In this document: piece after piece, positions 1 through 9,137 of the stretch
How positions within the stretch are numbered: position 1 is the stretch's first letter
How the letters are laid out: each line of letters starts with the position of its first letter
Origin: Bathynomus jamesi
Lineage: Eukaryota > Arthropoda > Malacostraca > Isopoda > Cirolanidae
NCBI GenBank assembly: GCA_023014485.1
Contig: JAJOZX010000937.1
Span: forward strand, 915,001 to 979,000
Reading direction: 5' to 3'
DNA length: 64,000 nt
Program-made: the position numbers and the translations under genes
The notes under the pieces: model-generated
Told to the model about the DNA's origin: nothing
What the model saw: only the letters and a program-made list of their open reading frames with translations
Databases searched by the model: none

Positions 1-49
1 TCAATGATGTTGTGGTCTGATATCCTAGTTGGGGATATATATATATATA
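1..49. repeat. Left flank ending in a (TA)n tract
   Basis: The first 35 bases show no recognisable feature. Positions 35-49 are an alternating AT/TA tract that resumes at 2973-2985 on the far side of the hAT element. The hAT element therefore appears to have landed inside a TA microsatellite, and that microsatellite also abuts the outer edge of the divergent LTR at 2985. Confidence 0.75.
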
Positions 50-2972
50 CAGTGGTGGCTCTAGACTCGATAAAGTGGGAAGGCTGTAGCTTTCGAAAAT
101 ACTTATAAGGTACAAAAATTAAGAAAACTAGCTTAATAAAATAATAGTTCAATTATAAATACTTAGTATGGTTACTTACCAATGGATGAAATGATTTTAT
201 TTAAATATAAAATCCATTTTTCGGGTTCTGGACGTTGCAAAATGATCATTCACTTTTTCATTAAAATTGTTGATATCACTTATCATTCTATTTTCAATTG
301 ACAGCATTGCTAAAGCCGTGAGCCTTTGATTCAACATCGAGTTTCTAAGAAATGTTTTTATTCTTTTTAAGGTTGAAAAGCATCTTTCAGTTTCAGCTGA
401 TGTCATGGGCGTTGTTATTAAAATTGTCCAAGAGAACACTTAATAAATCAGGGAGCTTGTCGTTTGAGCAGATATCGTCTCGACCATAAAGAACGGATAG
501 TTCCGTTTTGAGTTTTAATTTGTCAAGCATTGGATATGCTTCAACAGCTTTGCCGAGTTCCACAGTTGGAAAGTCTTTGAGATAAGATTCAAAACAATTT
601 CTTAGTAGCAGTTTACTGGATTCAAGATGGCCAGTAAAGCTAAATCTATTAGTGCATTCTTGGATAATTATATCGCAGACATCTGTTGCAATTGATGTTT
701 CATTAGTAGTTGAAAACTTCCTCTTTTTATTTCCTTCATTTGAGTTGTTTTGTTCAGAAAAGTGTTCATATTCTTGCTTAATGTTTTCAATAGCAGCAGT
801 AAATTTGTTTACATAGGATTGTGCGGTTGTTGCTTCAATACACCTAGATTGAAATTGTGCGAATAAAATTTCAACTTGGGGCATTATTTTACTGAAGAAT
901 TCCATCAAAAAAGTAAATTCCGGATCATTTAGCATTCTTTTAATACCAGCTGCTGCAAGTCCAGTTTCCTTTGACTGAGAGGTTTCTAAAATGCTGCAGC
1001 ACTCGATTAGTTCATCTTTTCTTTCGTATACAGCGTTTACTGTTCGACTTTTAAAATTCTATCTAGTTGCTGATACTTGTGGAATTCGATGAGTAATTTT
1101 TTCTAATTCAGCTGTTCTTTGAGGGGATTTTGAAAAGAATGCAGGAATTCCAGACAAGCTATTGAAAAAAACTCTTGCTTTGCTAATTTTTGATGTTGCT
1201 TTCTCAATTATTAAGTTCAGTTGATGTGCGTAACAATGTACGTAATGAGCATTTTTATAGACTTCTTTTATTCTTGTTTGGACGCCTTTCTGCTTTCCAC
1301 TAAGAGCAGCAGCTCCGTCATAAGTTTGAGCTATAAGTTTCTCCTTATTAGATAGTAAACTATTCAGTTAATTGAGGAGTATTTCGGATAAAGCTTCTCC
1401 AGTGAGATTTGGAGGGTTGAAGAAACTCCAAAACCGTTCAACGGGGTTTCCTTTTAGTTCATATCTGAACACTATTGCCATTTGTGATTTATTATAAATA
1501 TCCGTTGTTTCATCACACATTACAGCTAAGTAGTCAGTTTTTTCAATCTCTTCCTTGGTATTCTTTTTGCAAAGAACTAATATAGAATCTAATAATTCAT
1601 TTTGAATCGTTTTTGAAGTTCCCTTAAAAGCTGTAGCAGTTCGGAAATGAGATTCTAAACTAGGATCTGATTTACACAAGAAATCAATCAAACCGCGAAA
1701 TACTCCTGGATTTTGGGGAGAGTCACTCTCATCATGGCCACGTAATGGCAACTCAAATTTGCCGCAGAATAATATGCAATCAATAATTTTAGATAGCACG
1801 CCCCTATTTCTTTTCACTAATTCATTATGTCTGTCAATCGATTGTCTATGTGCTTCACTCAGCTGATTTCTGATATTCACTTTACCAAGAAAAGATAAGT
1901 TCACTACGTTTATCAAATGTTTTTGGCTTTGCTGGTGCTTTATTATCTTTGGAGGCAAGTTTTTCAACTTAGAAATGCCATTCGTTGTCCATTCACTTTC
2001 TCCTCCAAATAATAAACATGGGAAACAGAACAGAGAATTACTTTGTTCCCAGCCACAAATCCAATCATGTTTATCATAAATAGCTGAATTAAATTTGCGA
2101 ACGTAATTCTTATTTCTACTTTTACCTGTCTCTTCTATATTTAAAGCAGGAGTTGGACGGCCTTTGTTTTTAATTTCAACCTTTTCGAGGTAGGTTAGGC
2201 TTGAAAATAATTGATTTCAAAAACGTCACTGTATTTTCCATGGCTTGTATGTAAGGGAGAAATAAAAGTTTTAGATAAGCTAATTGAATCAAAATAACCA
2301 AGTAGAAATCTGGTTCACAATAATAAATTTAATTGAAAAAGAAGCACGATCAGCCAAGCACAGGAAACAATGACTGACCACACTTGATAACCAGCGTCCG
2401 AACACTGCCGTCACGTGCCGTCTGCAACTGTACGCTAGCAGGCTGCATCTACTGCAGACTTAAAAGATCCAAATTTTGCTGCATATCATATCATTATCTT
2501 CTACTTTACCAATAATGTATTTGAAAATTCAGTTTTTAATAGTTTGATATTAACACACGGTGACGGAAGTATAATTTAAATAGATCAACTTTCATCAAAT
2601 ATAGCGAATTAAACGTGAAATTAATCATTAGGGACATCGTGCACCTGGCAGCAGTCCACCTCACAGTCCTCACTAAATCTCATACCCTGTATACTGTGTA
2701 AAGACTGCACGATTGCAGCCTTAAAATTTACATCTTAGCGCGGTAGGCCCTATATTTATATTACATTTTAAATAACCTTTTATTCATCATTGTTTGCTGG
2801 AAGTTATCTTTATTTCGTCACATTATTAATATATAAAAATCAGTTTAGTTTAGAATCTCATTTTTTGTTTAATACAACACTTTAAATAAAATAGAGACCG
2901 TAGAGACGCATTATTCGTCATTTTAGTTGGGGGGTCTGCAGCCTTACAGCCTCTAGGCCAGAGCCGCCCCTG
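50..2972 (-). mobile_element. hAT-superfamily DNA transposon (ZMYM1/TTF-type transposase lineage), decayed
   Basis: The left end reads CAGTGGTGGCTCT and the right end, reverse complemented, reads CAGGGGCGGCTCT. This is the imperfect short terminal inverted repeat typical of hAT elements. The flanks are TATATATA on both sides, compatible with the 8 bp target duplication of hAT, but they cannot be proved as a duplication because the site is a TA microsatellite. The transposase pseudogene occupies 197-2216 on the minus strand. The roughly 750 bases at 2217-2972, upstream of the gene, hold no recognisable coding sequence and probably represent the 5' non-coding arm. The 147 bases at 50-196 are the opposite subterminal arm. 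Confidence 0.85.
197..2216 (-). pseudogene. hAT transposase pseudogene (TTF-type zinc finger, DUF4371, hAT dimerisation domain)
   Basis: Read on the minus strand, the N-terminal part is open from 2216 to 1368 without an ATG. It contains a TTF-type zinc-finger block (about 1990-2160: DWICGW, then FCFPCLLFGG), followed by a DUF4371-like region with the DETTD motif that normally carries the first catalytic Asp. A stop lies at about 1366. The next segment (about 1065-1360) holds the conserved QTYDGAAALSG block and HCYAHQLNL, then ends at a TAG (1059-1061) where a Trp is expected. The 393-935 segment continues the helical middle domain. A one-base shift at about 395-440 leads into the C-terminal dimerisation block (197-439: AETERCFSTLKRIKTFL). 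The order of motifs matches full-length hAT transposases of the ZMYM1-like type, so this was once one protein. At least two stops and one frameshift make it non-functional as assembled. A missing upstream exon could explain the absent start. Confidence 0.85.
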
Positions 2973-2984
2973 TATATATATATA

Positions 2985-4014
2985 TGTTAACCCCTCCGTC
3001 TATGGCCCGGGGTGGTTCGAAGTCGACGGGGGTTCTAGTTAGGTGGCAGCAACGGATGTGTGACTTGCAGTAGTTTTCTTCTATATTACTCTCCGAGTTC
3101 TTCTATAGTGGCTCGGAGGACTCTGATAGACTTACTAAAAATGCTGAACGTTCCGGATTCTTCTTATAGCGTATCCGGAAAGTTTAATGACTAAGTTCTT
3201 CTGAAGAGAGCAAGGCTCGAAGAATAAGATAAAAACTATCTTCAACTGTAAATTTACTGCTAAAATGTACAGGTAGTGCTCAGCCTCTGAATTAGCTTCT
3301 GAATGCCAATGGAATATTTTTAGTGGGTTTATATACCCCAAAACTGCTAACATCATTATTATTAAATGCTAAAAAGGCTGTATTATTTTTGCACAATATT
3401 CGAAAATAAAGTAAATTTTTAGCTGTGGTAAGGCTTGAACGAGTAAACAAAATATTTGAAGACGAAACCATATTTTTATCTTAAACCGCGACTTTTCAGA
3501 TCTGATGTTATCATGATCTGCCAAGTTAACTAAAAGTGGAAATCGGACTATGCATCTTTACACTAAAATATGCATATGAGTAAAATTTTAAGGTTTAAGA
3601 TGTACAATTTTAATGCTTAGGCAAGACATGATCTCATCTTTTATAACGAAAGGAATGTATACAAAATATGAACATTGCAAAGCTTAAGCACGATTCCTTA
3701 TTAAGCGAAATCTAAAAAAATGATTGAGATTTAAAAAAAACAACAGGTCACCAATTATTTGGCGTTGGGCGATTTTGGTCCTTATGTAAAAATGAATACA
3801 CACACGTACATACATATGAGTATAGGCATTATATAAAGTTAAATATATAAGAATATACAGGATTATATAAATACATGAACCATATAACACATGAATTTTT
3901 AAAATGGACACTTTTTCTTAAAATGGATACAAGAACTATATAAATGAATACAAGAATTACATGAAGAATAAAATAGTATAGGAATATGGGAATTATTTAT
4001 GGTTCATTTTTACA
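2985..4014 (-). mobile_element. Divergent LTR, outermost 3' LTR next to the tandem array
   Basis: On the minus strand it starts TGTAAAAATG and ends GGGGTTAACA, the TG...CA ends of an LTR. It is clearly related to the array LTRs. Shared blocks include the U5 end with the C-run/G-run inverted repeat (2988-3033), the stretch around 3200-3240 (AGAGAGCA, GGCTCGAAG), the TTATGTAAAAATG block near 3783, and the terminal 30 bases. It is about 700 bp shorter than the array LTRs and much more diverged. No primer binding site follows its outer edge. Instead the TA microsatellite begins at once, so this is the 3' edge of an insertion. The 4000-4014 edge abuts a polypurine tract. Confidence 0.8.
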
Positions 4015-4030
4015 GGGCTCTCTCCTCTAG
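4015..4030 (-). promoter_or_regulatory. Polypurine tract of the divergent LTR element
   Basis: The minus strand reads CTAGAGGAGAGAGCCC immediately before the LTR start TGTAAAAA. A purine-rich tract directly upstream of the 3' LTR is the plus-strand primer of LTR elements. The array has the equivalent tract at the same place (for example 8741-8756). Confidence 0.75.
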
Positions 4031-4142
4031 AATGATATTAATATAATAATGTAACATCCTAACTAATGCTAACTAGATGATAACTATGGGTTTTATAATA
4101 CAGAGTTATATATACAACGTAAGTCGGGTGGTTAAGTCTAGT
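4031..4142. other. Short non-coding stretch between Env-like tail and polypurine tract
   Basis: About 110 AT-rich bases. They align loosely with array positions 8757-8870 (shared ATGATATT and later TACA/GTAC patches), which supports common ancestry of this element and the array unit. No separate feature is visible. Confidence 0.5.
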
Positions 4143-4364
4143 TCACGTGGTCTGGGTACGCACTCTTGGTCCTGCATAAATAGTTTCCTGTTCCGTGTCA
4201 CTTGGTTTTCTTGGTTCCCAGAATGATCTTTTCACCACAAATATACCGAGGATAATAGCACATATAATAATGATACTAACGGCAGATGTTGAGAAAATGA
4301 TTACCGGTTGTAGTATTTGTAAGAGGTTGTTTTGGTTATCATCCGAAATTTTAAACCGGCTCAA
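4143..4364 (-). pseudogene. C-terminal fragment of an Env-like membrane glycoprotein
   Basis: An open frame of 73 codons on the minus strand starts at the chimeric junction with only a TTG, so the true protein began further upstream and has been cut off. Residues about 20-43 form a continuous hydrophobic segment rich in Ile and Val. A basic KRSFW stretch and a short hydrophilic tail of about 25 residues follow. This is the layout of the transmembrane anchor and cytoplasmic tail of a retroviral-type envelope subunit. Its position, ending about 110 bp before the polypurine tract and 3' LTR, is where env ends in env-bearing insect LTR retroelements. No fusion peptide, cleavage site or ectodomain remains. 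The identification rests on position and topology, not on a residue-level family match. A non-Env membrane protein cannot be excluded. Confidence 0.55.
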
Positions 4365-6739
4365 TTAGGATTATAGATTTTACATAATTAATCAGTTACA
4401 CGTATAAGGTAATTAAAAAAAACGAACTTAGAGGACTTACAATTAATGAAAGTACATCTCACGGTTTTAAAATTGAATTTTGACACACAATTAATTTCGA
4501 CTACTAAAATTCATAGCCATATACTGTAGTAGTATGTCAATTTGACTATAATTTTCGTTTGATACCTTACAAATGGTACAATAACAATTTAAGGACAGTT
4601 ACTCACGATTAATTGAACAAAAGAAAAATAAAAATACAAATTAAAAATATGAATCAATTATGCATTTCAACGAGCTAAATACAATTTTATAATATTCTAA
4701 AAAATAAGAGTAAATCGAGCCATAGATGAGTTTCGACTAAGAATAAAAAAGTTATTGAAATGGAAGGGAAGCATTTCAAACAATCTTTTCTTTTAATAAT
4801 TTCAATTGAATTTTACATTAAAAATTATTTTTATATAAAAGAAAATATTAAAAAAGGTTTAATAATTTTTGCAGGTTAAGTAGAAAAATCATACTCTTTC
4901 GTTGAATGTTGATAGAATTTTGAATTATTTGATTTTTTTTTTTTCTGAAAACTTGTTTGCATATAGACAAATACATCTGTTTTATTGTGTAGAAGTTTTA
5001 TTAAAAATTAAATGACTGAAATTTAGGGTATGTGCGGTCATACGGGTAAATTTCCCGATCGTACAGAGCAGGATAAATTAGGTACATGATCGATTAATTG
5101 TTACGCTATTTCTGTCATCATATAATCAAAATAATTATAAAACTCGTTAAAAACTTTTGTAAAAACGGTTTTGTTACAATTAATGAATTACATAACTATA
5201 TATTTATATACATAACAATGCATGAAAAGGGAAAGACAAATCAGTGAATTTCCGTCTTACAAACAAAGAAAAGGTTAAACCAAAGACGCAACCCGGTCAA
5301 TTCAGGTTGAATTTAATTCTCTTTTACAACACAAAAAAAAGGTTGAATTAAATTCTTAAATTACATTTTCTTAAATTAAATTCTCTTAAATTACAAAGGA
5401 AAAGTTGAATTCAATTGACTGCATTGAAAACTAACTTGGGACTTGAAATAAAAATGACTTGGGATAAATCTCTCTGACATGGAATAAATCTCTCTAACTT
5501 GGAATAAATCTCTCTGACTTGGAATAAATCTCTCTGACTTCAAGTAAAACTCTGACTTGAGCTCTATCAAGTATTTCTATAAAAATCTCTGGGGTGGTTG
5601 TCCATCTTGGCGCAACCTTCTGACTTGACCTCTTATCAAGTATTCTGAAACTAACTTGAAATTAACTAAAAATGGAAAATGACTGCACTCGATCTTTATC
5701 AAGTGGAGACGATTAACCTCTGTTTTGGTTGACCCTCTTGGTGCAACCTTCTGACTTGAAAAACTGACTTCAAAAAATGACTTAAAAAAAAATGACTTCA
5801 AAAATGACTTCAAAAAATGACTTCAAAAAAATGACTTAAAAAAAATGACTTGGGACTTGAAATAATAACTTTTTTTCAAAACTAACTTCTGTAATCTCTG
5901 GGGCGGTTGTCCCTCTTGGATGCAACCTATTGAAATTGTCTGAATACTGAAAATGGAACTTGAAACTGCTTCAAGTAACTCTATAACTCTATAAACTCTC
6001 TCTAAACTCTCTCTTAATTTGCAAGTCAATTCAATTCAGTAATTGAAAAAAATTTGCAAAAAAAAAAAAAAAAAAATGTAACAATATTTCATTCTAATGT
6101 ACACGAAGGTACGATACTATTATGTTTGATACATAAAATAAAATTATTCTATACTGAATATAACAGTGAAAATAACTCTCTTGAAATTAACTCTGTTACA
6201 ATTAACTCTGTTACAATTAACTCTCTGTGTTACAATTAACTCTCTGTTAAAATTACTGTTTCAATAAAAAAAATGTATCACTGGTGTCTGAAATGTTCAC
6301 TGTGTTTCTTGTAAATTCTGACTTGATACTAATTATTAACTGTTAATAATAGTGACTTTTCAAATGTTTATAAATTACTTAAAAAACAAAATGTACTTAA
6401 CAAAATTTTCTATGGGGAAAATCCTTGAGACGTGTCCTGAAGACGTCTTGTTGGCTACTTCTTCTTGGATGAAAACTAGACGTGGAGAACTTGGAGTCGT
6501 GACACACCGGTCAAGGGTGGATGTTACGAACTAGAAGTCGTGACACGCCGGTCAAATGGTTTTATCCTGATGCAGGGTAATTTCTATCTTGGCCAAAGAG
6601 TGGCCTCTTCTTAAAATAATCTTCTTCTTAAAGTAATCTTCTTCTTAAAGTAATCTTCTTCTTAAAGTAATCTTCTTCTTAAAATAATCTTTTTATCCTG
6701 GTGCAGGGTAATTTCTATCTTGGCCAAAGAGTGGCCACT

Positions 6740-6955
6740 TGTTAAACATCTTCTTGTTAAACATCTTCTTGTTAAACATCTTCTTGTTAAAATCTTCTGG
6801 TTAAAATCTTCTGGTTAAACATCTTCTGGTTAAAATCTTCTTGTTAAACATCTTCTGGTTAAAATCTTCTGGTTAAACATCTTCTGGTTAAAATCTTCTT
6901 GTTAAACATCTTCTGGTTAAAATCTTCTGGTTAAAATCTTCTTGTTAAAAATCGT
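6740..6955. repeat. 14/15 bp minisatellite in the retroelement leader (representative copy)
   Basis: GTTAAAATCTTCTG (14 bp) and GTTAAACATCTTCTG (15 bp) variants alternate, about 14-15 copies. The same tract recurs in every unit just ahead of the primer binding site (for example 12283-12490, 17748-17950, 41530-41735). Copy number varies, with clearly fewer copies at 34370-34485. It contributes to the length differences between units. Confidence 0.85.
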
Positions 6956-7013
6956 CTTCTTAAAAATATTCTTCGTAAAATCATCATCTTATCCTGGTAT
7001 AGGGTCTTCTTAT

Positions 7014-7031
7014 CCTGGTAAAGGGTCGCCA
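7014..7031 (-). promoter_or_regulatory. Primer binding site of the LTR retroelement (representative)
   Basis: Reading the minus strand out of the LTR (…GGTTAACA), two bases AT are followed by TGGCGACCC, then TTTACCAGG. A TGG start complements the universal CCA end of tRNAs, and the 2-base offset from the LTR is normal. From memory, the first eight bases resemble those of elements primed by an arginine tRNA, but the tRNA was not verified. The same site precedes every complete LTR start listed for the array. Unit 6's copy (about 41801-41818) has one change, GGGTCGCC to GAGTCGCC on the plus strand. Confidence 0.75.
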
Positions 7032-7037
7032 ATTGTT

Positions 7038-7086
7038 AACCCCCCCCTTTATGGCCCTGAGTCGGTTCGGATTCGACGGGGGGGTT
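7038..7086 (-). other. U5-end inverted repeat next to the primer binding site
   Basis: AACCCCCCC at 7038-7046 can pair with GGGGGGGTT at 7078-7086, with a nested GTCG/CGAC pair in the loop. The divergent LTR keeps the arrangement at 2988-3033 (AACCCCTCCGTC with GACGGGGGTT) although the loop differs. A stem at the U5/primer-site border is known to matter for initiation of reverse transcription in retroviruses. Its role here is inference. Confidence 0.6.
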
Positions 7087-8014
7087 CTGGTTAGGAGGCA
7101 AGCAACGGATGTTTCTTCTTTATACTTTTCTATAATTCTTTTCTCTCGCTTATTAATTCTTCTCTTTTTATAATTCTCTGATACTTTCTCCTATACTAAA
7201 AATTATCGACTTTTCTCTTTTATAACTTGTCGACTTGACTGAGTTCCTGAAGAGAGCACGGCTCGAAGGGAAAAATAAAAACTTCTTTTACTTTGGTTTA
7301 CTTCTCAAAAATTACAGTTAGTTCTCTGAATTTACAAGGGTAGAGGTTCGACCTCTTTCGACCATGGCTCAGGCCGGAATCTAAAAATATTAAGAAGGCA
7401 AGGGGCCTCTGCCCCCTCCTAATGAGGTGCTAATATGAAGTCTAATGGAGAAGTGCCTTAAATGAAGTAGCTTGATGAAGAAGTGACTGTAATTTTACAA
7501 AGATATGTATAATATAACCTAAATTTTGGGGGAGGACAGTTGAAGGTTAAATTTCCCCCTTTTTAAACACATGATCAGATGTTTTAAAAGATTGCAAATT
7601 TCAAATTAAAAAATAAAATAACAAACTAATTTGTATTTTTTCGCCGAGTCTTCATTTATGAAGGCGATATCATTTCGTAATAGTACATAAGTACAATTTT
7701 GAGTACATGACTGAGTACGTATTAATTTTGGTTCATTACAATTACGATTACAATTATGGATTACAATTACCAATTAATTCATATTCACTCATTGTTTAAT
7801 TACACTTCTATTAAAGTACATTCTTACATTATAAATTAAATCATTACATTTAATTACAGTTTCACTGAAGTACATTACAAGTTATTGTTAATTACAGTTA
7901 ATTACAATTAAACAGTTACTACAACTTTGTTTTGTTTTTACAGTGTTTCTTATTAATAGACAATTTAGATGTTAGAAATATAATACAAAGTACATGGGGC
8001 ACATATGGTTTGGA

Positions 8015-8022
8015 TTTATATA
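8015..8022 (-). promoter_or_regulatory. TATA-like box in LTR U3
   Basis: The minus strand reads TATATAAA, about 720 bases into the LTR and downstream of the two TGACGTCA sites. It is conserved in all array LTRs. Transcription would start about 25-35 bases further, near 7985, but no initiator was confirmed. Confidence 0.4.
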
Positions 8023-8488
8023 CATAATATGTTATAAATTTGAAATCAGAGCGAACGGAGGTATTTTTATCTTTGAGGCGCTCGAATCTGTTAGTCAGCG
8101 GAATTCGATAATTTAATCTCAGCATTTTTGAATATCTTGCGAGGGTTGAACGCACTTGAAAGTAAAAATGAAAAAAATAATACGAGACGTATTTTTGCGT
8201 TCTCGAACGAAGGCATAAAGTTTCGCGCCTCACAAATTGACACGAGTAAACATAGACTGATAAGTTGATAGGGCATAAGTAGACAATAGGTAGATGAATG
8301 AATAAGTAATAAAATTAATAAAGGATAGCGGTCAAGAAAGAACATGAATGTAAGAATGAGTATGGTTCAATAATAATGTTTATGCTACATAACATATAAA
8401 TAATGACTTCTATAGAGTGTTTCGTCCTTAGCATGATGTTAAAGAATTTTCATACATTGGATACTAGATATATGATGAAGGGAAAATG

Positions 8489-8606
8489 TGACGTCATAGT
8501 TATTGAATTTTTACGTATAGTACAAATCATTGTTAGGAAGATTTACAAGAACAAATTAGAGACAGAGTGGGAAACGTAAAGAGAATAAAGTTATTTTATG
8601 ACGTCA
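8489..8606 (-). promoter_or_regulatory. Pair of CRE-like palindromes in LTR U3
   Basis: TGACGTCA occurs at 8489-8496 and again at 8599-8606, each followed on the plus strand by TAGT or TAGTG. The second unit has them at 14030-14037 and 14140-14147, again 110 bp apart. The octamer is the full consensus site for CREB/ATF-type bZIP factors. No such pair is seen in the divergent LTR at 2985-4014. Confidence 0.6.
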
Positions 8607-8740
8607 TAGTGCATAAGTCATTATTACAAATCGAAATTCTATCCAAAACTCGCTTATGTGATTTTTGGTTTCTTATGTAAAAATGGACAATGAATTCATA
8701 TAATGATGGTGTAGGAATTGTTCATTGTTCACTTTTTACA

Positions 8741-8756
8741 TTACTCTCCCCTTTTA
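8741..8756 (-). promoter_or_regulatory. Polypurine tract of the array unit (representative)
   Basis: The minus strand reads TAAAAGGGGAGAGTAA directly before the LTR start TGTAAAAAGTG. It is repeated next to every LTR (after 14281, 19746, 25286, 30832, 36277, 43525, 48998, 54493 and 59988). It is the expected plus-strand primer and fixes the element orientation as minus. Confidence 0.8.
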
Positions 8757-9137
8757 AAAATGATATTTATACAATAATTTAATAGGGTACCATTAATACA
8801 ATACAAATGAGAAAATAACATCTTAACAAGGTACCATTAATTACAATACAAATTTTATACAGAACGATTTCGCGTGGTCGAGTACAATGCAGAGTATCCA
8901 AATTTTTAAAATGACACTTGCTTACAAAATATAAAAAAATCAAAGATTAATACTTTAGTTTAGACAAACATTTAACAGGATTAATACATTAATTTAGACA
9001 ACCAATTAAGTTAGACAAACAATGATATGGTTAAAATTTTTTACAAAATTTTAATTTTTTTCTGTGGGATAAATTATGTACATAATGAATAGGTAAAAGG
9101 GAAAAATGCAAATCGTACAATCTATAAACTAATTTTT

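Larger units (their letters stand above)
4361..7033 (-). repeat. Partial internal region (unit 0), truncated at the chimeric junction
   Basis: It equals positions 9906-12574 of unit 1. Layout in plus coordinates: AT-rich sequence to 5400; a 20 bp repeat (TCTCTCTGACTTGGAATAAA and variants) at about 5465-5545; three degenerate copies of a motif with core GGTTGNCC...CTTGG...GCAACC at about 5587, 5716 and 5895; a TGACTTCAAAAAA-type repeat at 5765-5850; a 19-base A run at 6058-6076; TTACAATTAACTCTG repeats at about 6186-6250; a 41 bp duplication containing GTCGTGACAC at 6496 and 6537; two copies of a hairpin-bearing block at about 6570 and 6705 separated by TCTTCTTAAAGTAA repeats; a 14/15 bp minisatellite at 6740-6950; and the primer binding site at 7014-7031. 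Confidence 0.85.
7034..8740 (-). repeat. LTR of unit 1 (representative, 1707 bp)
   Basis: On the minus strand it begins TGTAAAAAGTG at 8740 and ends GGTTAACA at 7034. U3 should be at the high-coordinate end. It holds two TGACGTCA palindromes (8489-8496 and 8599-8606) and a TATATAAA box (8015-8022, minus strand). The U5 end carries an inverted repeat of a C run (7038-7047) and a G run (7078-7086), plus small GC-rich hairpins near 7343-7357 (AGAGGT/ACCTCT) and 7402-7415 (GGGGC/GCCCC). Short minus-strand open frames of about 84-104 codons lie inside U3 and are conserved only because the DNA is; they show no domain. Confidence 0.85.

Noticed and set aside
3135..3911. Short minus-strand open frames within the divergent LTR
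   Set aside because: They are 73-75 codons, AT-rich, without motifs, and lie inside the LTR.
6058..6076. A run of about 17-22 bases in each unit as a retroposon poly(A) tail
   Set aside because: No target duplication or retroposon body adjoins it and the position is identical in all units, so it is an inherited homopolymer of the unit.
6352..6534. Recurrent plus-strand 60-codon open frame
   Set aside because: It lies on the strand opposite to the element and has no family resemblance. Units with one-base changes (for example 52298) alter its end freely.
6740..6955. Regular short repeats that might suggest a CRISPR array
   Set aside because: Repeats are 14-15 bp with no unique spacers, in a eukaryotic retroelement leader. 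This is a minisatellite.
7058..7076. GGTTCGGATTC resembling a tRNA T-loop or RNA polymerase III B box near the LTR edge
   Set aside because: No cloverleaf, no acceptor stem and no A box at a proper distance. The match is explained by the U5 inverted repeat.
7919..8345. Recurrent minus-strand open frames of 84-145 codons in every LTR (also at 13460, 18925, 30011, 42693, 53639, 59169)
   Set aside because: They lie in U3, have no domain, and shift frame with one-base differences between units (for example 24767, 42723 and 53683). They are conserved only because the DNA repeat is.
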